Positions 8,714 through 17,549 of a stretch of 64,000 nucleotides of DNA are shown in pieces. Below the pieces are notes generated by a model. The model had not been told where the DNA came from, did no database searches, and saw nothing but the letters and a program-made list of their open reading frames with translations. The DNA comes from Deltaproteobacteria bacterium (GTDB lineage: Bacteria; Myxococcota_A; UBA796; CAJQPC01): NCBI GenBank assembly GCA_016717595.1, contig JADKFE010000001.1, forward strand, positions 124,001-188,000, written 5' to 3'. Within the stretch, counting starts at the first letter, position 1, and each line of letters opens with the position of its first letter. Position numbers and translations under genes: made by a program.

Positions 8714-10707
8714 AGGCCCGTCGGCGGCGGCAGGGCCCCAGGGGCTCCGGGGGCGGGAGGCGTCGGGAGCGTCGTCGGCTGGCCCTCGGGGGTGGGCACC
8801 ACGGCGCCGTCCACAGGGAGCAGGCCCTCCTCACCGTCGAGGCGGCGGCGGGTCGTCTCATCCAGGCTGAACTTGGGCGCGTCGGCCGGGCGCTGGCTCC
8901 CGGGCATCAACCAAGACAGCTCCTTGGCGATCTCCGGGCTCTGGCTGGCGAGGTTCATCGTCTCGCCAGGGTCCATGATGAGGTTGTAGAGCTCGGCCCC
9001 CTCGGGGCCCTCGATGAGCTTCCAGGGGCCGCTGCGCACGGCGCGCATGGGCTCGCCGACGCTGTTGGCCTCGGAGACGAGCACCTCCAGCAGATCTTCC
9101 TCAGGGGCCGAGCCGATGACCTCGTGCAGAAGCTCACCGTCCATGCCCTCCAGCGCGCGCTCCTGAATGATCTTGAGCACGGTGGGCAGGATGTCGTAGG
9201 CGCGAGCGGGGCGCAGGGCGGTGTAAGGCTTGAGGTTTCGTGGCTTAAAGAACACCAGCGGCACCCGGAGCTGCTCTTGGTACATCGTGTCGCCGACGTA
9301 CACCCCCGGCGCCCGGGGCTGGTTCGGGTAACGGGCCTCACGCTCGCTCAGGGCGATGCCGTGATCGGAGGTGACGATGATCCAGGTGCCCTTGGGCGTG
9401 GCGTCGATCAGCCGCTTGATGTCGGCGTCCAGGGCCCGCAGCTTGGCGGTGTAGCGCCCCTCCACATCGACCACGTCTTGATCCCCGATGAGCTCCGACG
9501 GGCCGTCGTAAGGAGGCATCAGGTCGGCGAGCTGCACCACGAGGAAGAACGGCGTCTGCCCTTGCACGCTCAAGAAGCTCTGGGCCTCGGTGACCACGGT
9601 GGCGGCGGGCCGACGGTTGCGCGTCAAGAGCACCGGCGCGTTGAGCAGGTTCAGGGTGGTGAGCAAGAGCGGGCGGTGGCTCAGGCCGGGGCGGGCGTCG
9701 AAGTGGCGAAAGCCCTGGTTGAGCCCCGTCGCGACGCTCACCGAGGGGTCGGCGAGGATGGCGCCCGTCGAGTACCCCTTGGCCTGGAGATACTCGGCCA
9801 GGGTGCGGGCGCTGGGGCTCAGGGCGGGGCTCTCGGGGGTGAGCCCGTGGCTTGAGGGGAGCTGCCCCGTGAAGATCGAGGCCAAGGCCGGCAGGCGAGA
9901 GGGCGAGGCGCTCTGGGCCTGATCGTAGGTGATCGAGCGCGCGGCCAGCTCGTCTAAGGCGGGGGTGTTCTCGGCGGAGGCGCCGAAGAAGCCCATGTGG
10001 TCGGCGCGCAGGCCGCTGACGACGAGCAGGAGGATCGGCGGCTGGGCGCTCGGCGTGGTGGACGGCGCCGGGGCGGGGATCGGCTCCACCATCGTGGGGG
10101 CCAAGGTCACCCGGCCCAACCAGACGAGCATGCCGAGCAGCGCCGCCATGACGCCCGCCCGAGGCTGACGGTGCCCCAAGGCCTTGGCGACGCCGAGGGA
10201 GATCGCCACGCCCATCAGCAGCAGGCCGAGGTTGAGCCCGATGGAGATCAGGCTTGTGGACTCGTCGAGGCGCTGCTGCACCGCGCCGCCGAACAGCACG
10301 ACCACCCAGCCCGCGGCGAGGAAGCCCCAGCGCAGCTCGTCCCGATCCCGAGACAAGAACAGCATGAGGATCACCGTGGCGAACACGGCGAGGCCCGCCA
10401 ACACGACGCCGATGACCCCAGGAAGACCGGCGCTCGTGAGGATCTCCGCCGCGGGGCCGACGCTGAGCCACAAGGTGAACCCGCCCCAGATCCAGATCGC
10501 CGCGGCGATGCCCTGAAAGCCGATGGCGCCCAAGATGGCGCCCAGCACGGCGGGCACGAGCACATAAAACGGCAAGACCTGGACGAGCTCGCCCAGCCGC
10601 AACGGCGCGCCGATGAAGACGTTCAGCAGCTCTTCCGAGCCGAGAAAGGCCATACCAAAAGAGGCGCCCATTCCGGCGCAGCGGGTGGCGTTCTGGACAC
10701 TTGCCAT
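8710..10707 (-). CDS. Membrane-anchored sulfatase-like hydrolase (alkaline phosphatase superfamily)
   Basis: A 665-residue protein. Residues about 20-190 hold roughly five hydrophobic helices. The remainder is a sulfatase fold starting at PPILLLVVSGLRADHMGFFG, where the usual DD metal pair is reduced to a single Asp in RADH, and continuing through TSDHGIALSE in the C-terminal half. The region that carries formylglycine in true sulfatases reads QSASPSRLPALASIFTG (around 265-281). It has no Cys, and Ala267 or Arg271 occupies the modified position depending on alignment. It may be a phosphoglycerol-transferase-like or divergent hydrolase acting in the periplasm. A low-complexity Pro/Thr/Gly tail ends the protein. 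Confidence 0.75.
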   Translation of the reverse strand: MASVQNATRCAGMGASFGMAFLGSEELLNVFIGAPLRLGELVQVLPFYVLVPAVLGAILGAIGFQGIAAAIWIWGGFTLWLSVGPAAEILTSAGLPGVIGVVLAGLAVFATVILMLFLSRDRDELRWGFLAAGWVVVLFGGAVQQRLDESTSLISIGLNLGLLLMGVAISLGVAKALGHRQPRAGVMAALLGMLVWLGRVTLAPTMVEPIPAPAPSTTPSAQPPILLLVVSGLRADHMGFFGASAENTPALDELAARSITYDQAQSASPSRLPALASIFTGQLPSSHGLTPESPALSPSARTLAEYLQAKGYSTGAILADPSVSVATGLNQGFRHFDARPGLSHRPLLLTTLNLLNAPVLLTRNRRPAATVVTEAQSFLSVQGQTPFFLVVQLADLMPPYDGPSELIGDQDVVDVEGRYTAKLRALDADIKRLIDATPKGTWIIVTSDHGIALSEREARYPNQPRAPGVYVGDTMYQEQLRVPLVFFKPRNLKPYTALRPARAYDILPTVLKIIQERALEGMDGELLHEVIGSAPEEDLLEVLVSEANSVGEPMRAVRSGPWKLIEGPEGAELYNLIMDPGETMNLASQSPEIAKELSWLMPGSQRPADAPKFSLDETTRRRLDGEEGLLPVDGAVVPTPEGQPTTLPTPPAPGAPGALPPPTGL

Positions 10708-10855
10708 TGGGTGTGGTGCTCGGAGCGCAGGGATCGGATACGCCGTCTCTGTCTATTGTCCCGTTCAAGCGGACGCCAGCGTCAGCCGAGCTTCCTCCTG
10801 CGGGATGAAACGGTTGAGTCAGGGGGCTCTCCTGATCAGCCTGAGGTGCCGCGTC

Positions 10856-11527
10856 ATGACCGCTCTGCTCGTGTTGCTGTGGGCGCTTGAGACGAGCTGG
10901 TGGCACGGGCTGCCGCTCGGCGAGGCGCCCCCCAAGAACCTGAACTTGGAGCACGATTATCCTTGGGCGGCTGAGGTGGACGCGGGCTGCGGCTGGTGGC
11001 AAGGCACCACCCTCCTCTGCGCCCCGCGCGGCGTCGTAGACCGGGCGTACCGCCGGGATGACCGGCCTGTCGAGGGCGGCGAGCGGCGCTGGCGGCGCAC
11101 GGCGGGGATGGAGTGGCGCTCGGGGTTTCAGGTCGCTGAAGCCGCGCCTTCAGGGTTTGTGGGCTGGCGCTGGGGCCAGCGGGCCGCGCCGTCGGCGGGC
11201 TGGGTTGGCGTCGAGGCCGTGGGCGCGATGGTGTCCCCCGCGCCGCTCACCAAGCCCCGCGCCGCCGCCCTTCGTGGGGGCGAGGCCCTCGGCGCGGCGC
11301 TCCCCAACGTCTTGGCGGCCTTGGCCCTCTGCCCCGGCCCCGCCGTGGACGAGCTGCCCCTGGTGATGCTCTACGACGCCTCCGGCGAGGCACGAATGCT
11401 CCGCGTGCAGGCGTTTTTGCTCGACGAGCCGCCGGAGATGGCCTGCGTGGCTGAGGCCTTGGCCTCCGCCGGGCGCCCGGAGGGGGTTGAGGGCTCGTTT
11501 GAGGTGATGTTGACCTTGGGGCGTTGA
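10856..11527 (+). CDS. Hypothetical exported protein
   Basis: A 223-residue product from the ATG at 10856, chosen for the GAGGTG ribosome-binding site 6-11 bp upstream; an in-frame ATG at 10805 is the alternative. The N-terminus MTALLVLLWALETSWW looks like a signal peptide or anchor. The first half is Trp- and Arg-rich. The C-terminal 70 residues (from ALPNVLAALALCPG to the end) vaguely resemble the TonB/AgmX-type C-terminal domain, with two Cys and a closing FEVMLTL strand, but this is a weak match. It may be co-transcribed with the acyltransferase 42 bp downstream. No function can be assigned. Confidence 0.6.
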   Translation: MTALLVLLWALETSWWHGLPLGEAPPKNLNLEHDYPWAAEVDAGCGWWQGTTLLCAPRGVVDRAYRRDDRPVEGGERRWRRTAGMEWRSGFQVAEAAPSGFVGWRWGQRAAPSAGWVGVEAVGAMVSPAPLTKPRAAALRGGEALGAALPNVLAALALCPGPAVDELPLVMLYDASGEARMLRVQAFLLDEPPEMACVAEALASAGRPEGVEGSFEVMLTLGR

Positions 11528-11569
11528 GCGCTCATCGGGTCGCGGGGCTCCAGATCCGTCCGCTCAAAC

Positions 11570-13099
11570 GTGCTATCCAGGGAGATCAGCCACGTTCTCG
11601 GAGCGCCCATCACCGTCCTCACGAGCATCATCAGCGTCCTCGCGGCGATCCTCGGCTATGAGCTTTTGCGCTGGGCGGTGCTGCGCCGCGTGCGTGGGCG
11701 GCTGAGCGCGGGCGCCGTGGCGTTTGTGCGCCGCCACAAGGTGAAGCTTGAGGCGGGGCGCTTCATCGACCGGGTGTGGGTGCGAGAGGCCCTGGCCCAA
11801 GACGAGCGCATCGAGGAGGCCGTGCTGCGCGCCAGCCGCACCACCGGCGAGGCCTTGGCGATCACCCGCGCCCGGGCGGACGCCTATGTGGACGAGATCG
11901 CCCCCTACTTCTCGTTGAGCGCGTATTACCGCCTCGGCGGGGGCCTCGCGCGCCTCGCCGTCGGCTTCTGTTACGAGCTGGTCTTGGACCCCGCCGCGTT
12001 TGAGGCCCAGCGCGCCTCGGCGCCGCCCGGCGCGGTGCACGTCTATGTGCTCAACCACCGCTCCACGGGCGACTCCTTGGTGTTGTCGTACGGCCTCTTA
12101 CGAAAGGTCGCGTTGTCGTACGCCGTCGGCGAGTGGGCCCGGGTTTGGCCCCTGGACACCCTGTTTCGGGCCTTCGGCAGCTACTTTGTGCGACGGGGCG
12201 AGAAAGATCCGCTCTACCACGCCGTGCTGGAGCGCTTCGTGCAGATCCTCGCCAGCGCGGGGGTGGCCACGGGCTTCTTTATGGAGGGTGGGCTCTCCCG
12301 CGACGGCGCCTTACGCAAACCCAAGATCGGCCTGTTGGACTACCTCATCGGCCTGCGTAAGGAAGATCCCACCCGGGAGATCGTGTTTATGCCCGTGGGC
12401 GTCAACTACGACCGCGTCTTTGAGGACCGAAGCCTCGTCGCCGAGCTGGACGGCCCTCGCGCCGCGCCCAGCCTCTCCGAGCGGGTGATCGGCCTGGGCC
12501 GGATGTTGGCCCGGGCGCCGACCTTGGTGATCGCCAACGCCTTGCGGGTCGCCACGCGCTCTCACCGCAAGTTTGGCTACGCGGCGGTGAGCTTCGGGCG
12601 GCCCCTACGCCTCACCGACTGGCCAGGCGGCGCTGATCTCCACAACCTCCCCGATGAGGCGCGGAAGCCGGCGCTGGAGGCCTTGGCCGGTGAGCTGCTC
12701 ACGCGCCGCGTCGCCGAGGTGATCCCCGCCACGCCGGTGCCGATCTTCTGCGCGGCGATCCTTCAAGGGGGTGAGCTGGCGGTGCCCGCCGTGGAGGCCC
12801 GGGTGCGGGGTGTGCTGCGCAGCCTTCGCGCCGCCGGGGCGCCGATCGCCTTGGGCCGGGCCTTTGATCATTTCCACCACCGCCGCGAGGCCGACGCGGG
12901 GGTGCCGTTCTTAGACGCGGAGGTGCTCGACGCCGAGGAGGCCGAGCAGATCGGGATCCTCGCCGCGGCGTTGCTGTCGCGCCGGGGGATCCTCACCGAG
13001 CTTGGCGGGCGCTACTTCTTGGCCCCGGGCTCTGACGGGCTCTTGGCGTACTACGCGAACTCCATCGCGCACCACTTAGAGCGTGTGGCCGAGGCCTGA
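11570..13099 (+). CDS. Glycerol-3-phosphate 1-O-acyltransferase-like protein
   Basis: A 509-residue protein with all four GPAT/PlsB blocks in order: block I VLNHRSTGDSLVL (HX4D catalytic pair), block II GSYFVRRGEKDPLY, block III FFMEGGLSRDGALRKPKIGLL, and block IV FMPVGVNYDRVFED. It would acylate glycerol-3-phosphate at sn-1 at the membrane, the first step of phospholipid synthesis. It is shorter than E. coli PlsB (about 800 residues) and resembles the compact PlsB-like proteins of deltaproteobacteria. An N-terminal hydrophobic stretch (about 11-35) may anchor it. The start is a GTG at 11570; the exact start is uncertain. Confidence 0.85.
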   Translation: MLSREISHVLGAPITVLTSIISVLAAILGYELLRWAVLRRVRGRLSAGAVAFVRRHKVKLEAGRFIDRVWVREALAQDERIEEAVLRASRTTGEALAITRARADAYVDEIAPYFSLSAYYRLGGGLARLAVGFCYELVLDPAAFEAQRASAPPGAVHVYVLNHRSTGDSLVLSYGLLRKVALSYAVGEWARVWPLDTLFRAFGSYFVRRGEKDPLYHAVLERFVQILASAGVATGFFMEGGLSRDGALRKPKIGLLDYLIGLRKEDPTREIVFMPVGVNYDRVFEDRSLVAELDGPRAAPSLSERVIGLGRMLARAPTLVIANALRVATRSHRKFGYAAVSFGRPLRLTDWPGGADLHNLPDEARKPALEALAGELLTRRVAEVIPATPVPIFCAAILQGGELAVPAVEARVRGVLRSLRAAGAPIALGRAFDHFHHRREADAGVPFLDAEVLDAEEAEQIGILAAALLSRRGILTELGGRYFLAPGSDGLLAYYANSIAHHLERVAEA

Positions 13100-13142
13100 G
13101 CGCGAGGCTCGGCTCAAAACACCGCGCTCAAAACACGGCGCC

Positions 13143-13186
13143 AAAAACACCAAGAGCCCGACCCCAGGGGAGGGGACGAGCTCTTG
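13143..13186 (-). terminator. Rho-independent terminator of rpmB
   Basis: Read on the minus strand, an arm CAAGAGC pairs with GCTCTTG around a GC-rich inner stem, followed by GTGTTTTTGG with a run of five T. It lies about 20 bp after the rpmB stop and is correctly oriented. Confidence 0.7.
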
Positions 13187-13204
13187 AGCGTTGGCGAGGG
13201 ACGA

Positions 13205-13441
13205 TCAGAACTTGGAGAGATCGACGCCCATCTCTTTGGCGAACTCGGCGAGGCTCTTCTTACGAAGGGTGCGGATCGCGCGGGTGGAGAGCTTGAGCGT
13301 CACGAAGCGCTGCTCCTCCTCCAGCCACAGGCTGCGCTTCTGGATGTTCGGGAGCTGGCGCTTCTTGGTCTTGATGTTCGAGTGCGAGACCTTGTGCGCG
13401 ATGTTCGGGCGCTTCCCGGTCAGACTGCAACGGCGGGCCAT
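13205..13441 (-). CDS. rpmB: 50S ribosomal protein bL28
   Basis: A 78-residue basic protein beginning MARRCSLTGKRPNIAHKVSHSN, the standard bL28 N-terminus, and continuing with KRSLWLEEEQRFVTLKLSTRAIRTL. It is a component of the large ribosomal subunit. The start at 13441 is fixed by a strong AGGAGG ribosome-binding site 6 bp upstream on the minus strand; a longer in-frame extension is spurious. One Cys (in RRCSLTGK) remains where zinc-binding forms have a Cys pair, so this is the zinc-free C-minus type. It is a stand-alone gene with its own terminator. Confidence 0.95.
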   Translation of the reverse strand: MARRCSLTGKRPNIAHKVSHSNIKTKKRQLPNIQKRSLWLEEEQRFVTLKLSTRAIRTLRKKSLAEFAKEMGVDLSKF

Positions 13442-13625
13442 TGGGGCCTCCTGAGAACCGATAGATGAGGAAGGGAGAGGAGTTGATCGCCGAGACAGAG
13501 GGCTCGACAGAAGCCACAGGCTGATAGCACCTCTGGGGTGGCTCGGCAAGGGACACGCCGATGGGTTGGACAAGGTGCGCAGCATCAATAGAATGGTGAG
13601 GCACCCAAGCGCGGAGCCACAGCCC

Positions 13626-14342
13626 ATGCGGTGGATCGCCCCCACCGTCACCCTCTTGTCTGGCGCCGCCTGCCTGTACGGCGCCAGTCACGCGACCGCG
13701 CTCGCCGAGCTGATGGTGCGTTTTGCGCTCATCAGCGGCGAGCAGGTCGTGATGATCGGGGTGTACCTCAACCTCTTCTTGGCGATCTTTGGCCTCTGCG
13801 TGCTGCTCGTGGGCATCTGGCTTCTGTGGCAGTGGGCGTCAGACAACTCCGAGGTCTATGAGATCTGGGTGCAGCAGCTTGAGCCGGTGGCGGGGGAGTA
13901 TGGCCGCCGCGTCGAGATTCACCCCAAAGAGGGCATCGGCTTCGCCAGCCAGGCCGACAACATCCGCACCGAGGTGATCGTCCAGCCCATCGGTGAGGGC
14001 TACGTCACGGTGTGGGTCGCCTCTCCTGGCCGCCAGCCGTTGATGATGATGCCCGCCCACGCGGAGGGCGCGCTGGCCGATGACACCGACTGGAAGCTCG
14101 TCGGCCAGCACATGAACTGGGTGTTACGCGCGGAGCTGCCGTCCATGGCCCGGCCGCTTCTGAACGAGGGCGCCTTGGTGAGCGCCGTCTCTCAGCTCAT
14201 GCACTTCCCGTGGGTGAAGGCGGTGCGTCAGGACACCAAAGGGGTGGAGATCCTGATGGGCCTGATGCCGCCGGAGCACCTCTCGCCGATGGTGCGGAAC
14301 GCCTTGGTCGTCGCGCGCCTGCTCGTGAAGCTCAACGGCTGA
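13626..14342 (+). CDS. Hypothetical membrane protein
   Basis: A 238-residue protein from the ATG at 13626. Two hydrophobic segments are visible: residues about 5-30 (IAPTVTLLSGAACLYGASHA) and about 42-68 (VYLNLFLAIFGLCVLLVGIWLLWQWA). A soluble C-terminal domain of about 165 residues of mixed alpha/beta character follows, with no recognised motif. The topology suggests a small inner-membrane protein with a cytoplasmic or periplasmic domain. It is divergent from rpmB and convergent with the small IDFNI protein. No family is recognised. Confidence 0.65.
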   Translation: MRWIAPTVTLLSGAACLYGASHATALAELMVRFALISGEQVVMIGVYLNLFLAIFGLCVLLVGIWLLWQWASDNSEVYEIWVQQLEPVAGEYGRRVEIHPKEGIGFASQADNIRTEVIVQPIGEGYVTVWVASPGRQPLMMMPAHAEGALADDTDWKLVGQHMNWVLRAELPSMARPLLNEGALVSAVSQLMHFPWVKAVRQDTKGVEILMGLMPPEHLSPMVRNALVVARLLVKLNG

Positions 14343-14417
14343 GCGTCGAGAGGATCGGTGAGGGCTGACCGCTCAACCGCCCGTCTTGGGCGGCGGCGGA
14401 GGTGAGGGTGGGACCGC

Positions 14418-14603
14418 TCAGATGTTGAAGTCGATGATGACGACGCCGCGCTCGGTGTCGTCACGTTTGGGCTCGCTGCCCGCGCGCTCGTCCCAAGGCG
14501 GCTCCGGCGGGGGCCGTGGGACCTCGATGCGCAGCGGTTGCGCCCCTGACTCCCGCCGTTCGCGGTCTTCGCGGATCTTGCGGATGATGTAGGCGTCGAG
14601 CAT
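14418..14603 (-). CDS. Small conserved protein ending IDFNI (myxobacterial type)
   Basis: A 61-residue protein beginning MLDAYIIRKIREDRERRE, with a proline-rich middle (RIEVPRPPPEPPWDER) and the end RGVVIIDFNI. The start at 14603 is supported by an AAGGAG ribosome-binding site. Short proteins with this N-terminus, PRPPPEPP core and VVIIDF end are, to my knowledge, common in myxobacterial genomes, but their function is unknown. The very short reading frame, good ribosome-binding site and conserved ends argue that it is real and not a codon-bias shadow. Confidence 0.75.
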   Translation of the reverse strand: MLDAYIIRKIREDRERRESGAQPLRIEVPRPPPEPPWDERAGSEPKRDDTERGVVIIDFNI

Positions 14604-14674
14604 GGACTGCTCCTTCCTGGCGACTTCACGTCGCTCACACACGAATATACCACCCGAAGGGGGGTCGGCAATGG

Positions 14675-15457
14675 TCAGCGCTGGGCGGCGTCAAGACCTA
14701 AGGCCAGGCGCAGCGCCGCGCGCTGATCTTCGCTCAGCGGGGCGTCGTGGAGGGTGTGGAGGAGACCCCAGGCGCCGACGGCCCGGTAGAGCGCGGCGAG
14801 CTCGGGGTTGAGCGCCTCGATGGCGTGAAGCTGGGCGGCGACGGCCTGGGCGTCTCCCCGGGCGAGGGGGCCGGTGAGGGCCTTCGTGGGGCCGACCTTG
14901 GCGCCCTGCTGGATGGAGGCCAAGGCCAAGGGCGCGAGCAGGCTGGGGGCCAGGGCCGGGTCTACCCCGGCGGCGGCGAGCAGGGTGGAGGCGGCGTCGT
15001 GGAGCACCGTGGCGTAGTTCCCGGCCATCACCGCCGCGGCGTGGTAGAGCCGCCGGTCGCCGGGCACCTCAAAGGCGCGGAAGCCCAGACGCTCGGCGAG
15101 GGCGCGGGCGGCGGCGAGGGCCTCAGGATGTCCGGCGATCGCCGCGGGGACGCCGTCGGTGGGCGGAACGCCGCGCTCGGGGCCCGGGAACGACATCAGC
15201 GGGTGCAACGAGCCGCGGCGCTCATGGGGGAGCAGCACGTCGAGGCCCAGCGCCCCGGCGGTGTGCAGCACGATCGGCCCCAAAGGGAGGCTGGCGGCGG
15301 TCGTGGCGACGTTGTCGTCGTTGACCGTGAGCAGGATGACGTCGGCTTCAGGCAGGGCCTCGTCATGGGCGCACAAGGTCACGGGCTGCCCACGCGCCGG
15401 GAGCAGGAGCGCCAAGCTGCGTCCGAGGCGACCACGACCGACGATCACCACACGCAC
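14675..15457 (-). CDS. DUF2520-type Rossmann-fold oxidoreductase-like protein
   Basis: A 260-residue protein starting MRVVIVGRGRLGRSLALLL, a GxGxxG dinucleotide-binding motif. ADVILLTVNDDNVATTA and GSLHPLMSFPGPE follow, then an all-alpha C-terminal half (MAGNYATVLHDAASTLLAAAGV). This matches the two-domain layout of Rossmann/DUF2520 proteins related to prephenate dehydrogenase and F420-NADP oxidoreductase. It probably binds NAD(P); the substrate is unknown. It is divergent from the enoyl-CoA hydratase gene, 75 bp apart. Confidence 0.8.
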   Translation of the reverse strand: MRVVIVGRGRLGRSLALLLPARGQPVTLCAHDEALPEADVILLTVNDDNVATTAASLPLGPIVLHTAGALGLDVLLPHERRGSLHPLMSFPGPERGVPPTDGVPAAIAGHPEALAAARALAERLGFRAFEVPGDRRLYHAAAVMAGNYATVLHDAASTLLAAAGVDPALAPSLLAPLALASIQQGAKVGPTKALTGPLARGDAQAVAAQLHAIEALNPELAALYRAVGAWGLLHTLHDAPLSEDQRAALRLALGLDAAQR

Positions 15458-15532
15458 AGCGGCTCCTTGGGGCGGGGGAGTTTGTTATCCTCCTCGCTCG
15501 TACGGTGCTGCTTGTGCTGTGCTGGAGGTCGA

Positions 15533-16321
15533 ATGGAGGAGCCCGCGCCCTTGGTGTTGAGCGAGCGTGTGGAGGGGGGCGTCGCCGTGCTCACCCTGAA
15601 CCGGCCCGACCGGCGAAACGCCCTCTCTCCGGGCCTCGTCGCCGCCTTGCATGACGCGGTCCTGGCCGCGGGCCAAGACGCCGAGGTGCGGGCGGTCGTG
15701 ATCACCGGCGCCGGTGACCGCGCGTTCTGCGCCGGGGGTGACCTGGGCGGCGGCGGCTTCACCGATGACGGCGCCTTGGCCGCGTCACGGGGCCGAGGGC
15801 GCTTCGCCGACCTGCTCCTCGCGCTGCGGCGCCTGGGCAAGCCCGTGGTGGCCGCGGTGAACGGCGACGCCTTGGGCGGCGGCTTCGGGTTGATGCTCGG
15901 CTGCGACATGGTCGTGGCCCGTCCCGGCGCGCGCCTGGGCACGCCAGAGGTGAAGGTCGGGCTCTTCCCGATGATCATCCTCGCCGAGCTGCAGCGCTGC
16001 CTGCCGCCGAAGCTCCTCTCCGAGCTCGTGTTCACCGCGCGCCTGCTCACCGCTGAAGAGGCCCTGGCCTACCAGCTCATCAACCGGGTCGAGTTGGACG
16101 CCTTGGCCGGGGCGCTCAGCTTGGCGCGGGCGGCGGCGAGCTTCTCTCCCGCGGTGGTGCGCCTGGGCAAAGACGCGATGTTTATGGCCTCTGACCTGCC
16201 TTATGAGCCCGCGCTTCGATACCTGCACGGCCAGCTTGAGGCGAACCTCACCAGCGAAGACAGCGCTGAGGGCATCATGGCCTTTCTGGGCAAACGCCCG
16301 CCGGTCTGGAGTGGACGATGA
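15533..16321 (+). CDS. Enoyl-CoA hydratase/isomerase (crotonase) family protein
   Basis: A 262-residue protein with the crotonase pattern: VAVLTLNRPDRRNALS near the N-terminus, oxyanion-hole segment GDRAFCAGGDLGGGGF, and VAAVNGDALGGGFGLMLGCDMVVA. The start is the ATG at 15533 behind GGAGGT; the long upstream in-frame extension is a shadow of the DUF2520 gene. The position of the first catalytic Glu of hydratases is occupied by GDALGG and the second lies in GTPEVKVGLFP. Its stop overlaps the next start (ATGA), so it is translationally coupled to the biotin-carboxylase-like gene, suggesting an acyl-CoA carboxylation or degradation context. Confidence 0.87.
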   Translation: MEEPAPLVLSERVEGGVAVLTLNRPDRRNALSPGLVAALHDAVLAAGQDAEVRAVVITGAGDRAFCAGGDLGGGGFTDDGALAASRGRGRFADLLLALRRLGKPVVAAVNGDALGGGFGLMLGCDMVVARPGARLGTPEVKVGLFPMIILAELQRCLPPKLLSELVFTARLLTAEEALAYQLINRVELDALAGALSLARAAASFSPAVVRLGKDAMFMASDLPYEPALRYLHGQLEANLTSEDSAEGIMAFLGKRPPVWSGR

Positions 16322-17544
16322 GCGTCGGCACCCGTGTGTTTATCGTCGAGCGTGGCCCCATGGCCGTGTGGATCGACCGCTGCTTACGCGCCCAAGGGGC
16401 GGAGACGGTGGTGGCGTTCAGCGAGGATGAGGAGCCCTCGCCGCGCCTGGATGAGGCGACCTACGCCGCGTTTGTGCCCGACGAGCCCACGATGGACCAG
16501 CTCATCGGCGCGGCGAACGACGCGGGCTGTGACGCCATCCACCCCGGTTTGGGGCGCCTCGCAGAAGACCCGGCCTTCGCCCAAGAGGTCGCCGCGGCCA
16601 ACCTGCTGCTCATCGGCCCGCCCTATGACCGCGTCGGCAACGCCGGGGACCGCCACCGCGCCCGGGAGGTCTCCCGCCGGGCCAAGGTGATGCCGGTGCC
16701 GGGCACGGGGCTGTTACGAAAGGGCGACGCCGCGCCGATTGACGAGGTGGTGAAGCACCTGGGGCTGCCGCTGTGGATCAAAGACAACCGCGGTCGCCTC
16801 GCCCAGCGCGCCGAGACCGCCGAGCAGGCCGACGCCTTGGCCCGGGCGCGCCTCGAGGCCGGGGAGGCGATCTGGTTTGAGGCCCATGTGCGTCAGGCCC
16901 GGCACCTCGTCGTCGCCGTGGCCGCTGACGCCAAGGGCTCAGTGGTGGCCCTGGGCGTGCGCGAGCAGTCGCTGCGCAAGAACGGCATGCTCACCGTAGA
17001 CCAGCTCCCGGCGTCGATCTCGGCGCAGCTCGCCGCCGCCGTGGAGGACGCCGCCGTGGCCGTGGCGAAGGGCGTGGGGCTCCAGGGCATCGGCGCGGTC
17101 GGCTTCTTGACCGATCCTTCGGGCGCCGCGTGGTGCCTGGGGATGCGCCCACGCCTGGATCTGGGGATGCTGCTCAACGACCACGTCTACGGCCTTCGGT
17201 CGCCCGAGCTCCAGCTCCGCATCGCCCGAGGTGAGGCGCTGGGCTTCAAGCGGGCGGATCTCAGCGCTGACGGCGTGGCCTTGGGCTTCCGGATTCGGGC
17301 CTTGGCCCCGGGCGAGATCGAGACCTGGGAGCCCCCCGCGGACGCCTTGGTGTTTGGTGAGCCCGCGCCGACCCAGCGGGTCTCGGGCCTGCTCGCCGTG
17401 CTGATCGTGCGCGCCCCGACGCGGCAGGCCTGCATCGTGAAGGCCCAGCGGCTGCTCAAGGGCTTCGTGGTCACCGGGGTAGAGACGAACATCCCCGCGC
17501 ACCTGGAGGCCTTGGGGGATCCCGGCTTCTGGACCGCGCAGTAG
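16318..17544 (+). CDS. Biotin-carboxylase-like ATP-grasp protein, apparently catalytically dead
   Basis: A 408-residue protein that follows the AccC/PccA layout end to end: an N-terminal pre-ATP-grasp domain with CDAIHPGLGRLAEDPAFA, an ATP-grasp core, and a C-terminal biotin-carboxylase domain (ALGFRIRALAPGEIETW). The glycine-rich ATP loop is degenerate (IKDNRGRLAQRAET). The metal and catalytic block FLTDPSGAAWCLGMRPRLDLG has Gly where AccC has the two metal-binding Glu residues, and Arg in place of Asn. ReQSLRKNG keeps part of the bicarbonate-site motif. It is coupled by a 4-bp overlap to the crotonase gene. No biotin carrier or carboxyltransferase is adjacent. It may be a regulatory pseudoenzyme. 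Confidence 0.78.
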   Translation: MSVGTRVFIVERGPMAVWIDRCLRAQGAETVVAFSEDEEPSPRLDEATYAAFVPDEPTMDQLIGAANDAGCDAIHPGLGRLAEDPAFAQEVAAANLLLIGPPYDRVGNAGDRHRAREVSRRAKVMPVPGTGLLRKGDAAPIDEVVKHLGLPLWIKDNRGRLAQRAETAEQADALARARLEAGEAIWFEAHVRQARHLVVAVAADAKGSVVALGVREQSLRKNGMLTVDQLPASISAQLAAAVEDAAVAVAKGVGLQGIGAVGFLTDPSGAAWCLGMRPRLDLGMLLNDHVYGLRSPELQLRIARGEALGFKRADLSADGVALGFRIRALAPGEIETWEPPADALVFGEPAPTQRVSGLLAVLIVRAPTRQACIVKAQRLLKGFVVTGVETNIPAHLEALGDPGFWTAQ

Positions 17545-17549
17545 CGGCC

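Noticed and set aside
8608..9855. 415-codon plus-strand ORF
   Set aside because: It lies opposite the sulfatase-like gene, with biased composition and no family signal.
12600..12880. Minus-strand ORF in the acyltransferase gene
   Set aside because: It is a codon-bias shadow with no start signal and lies opposite conserved GPAT sequence.
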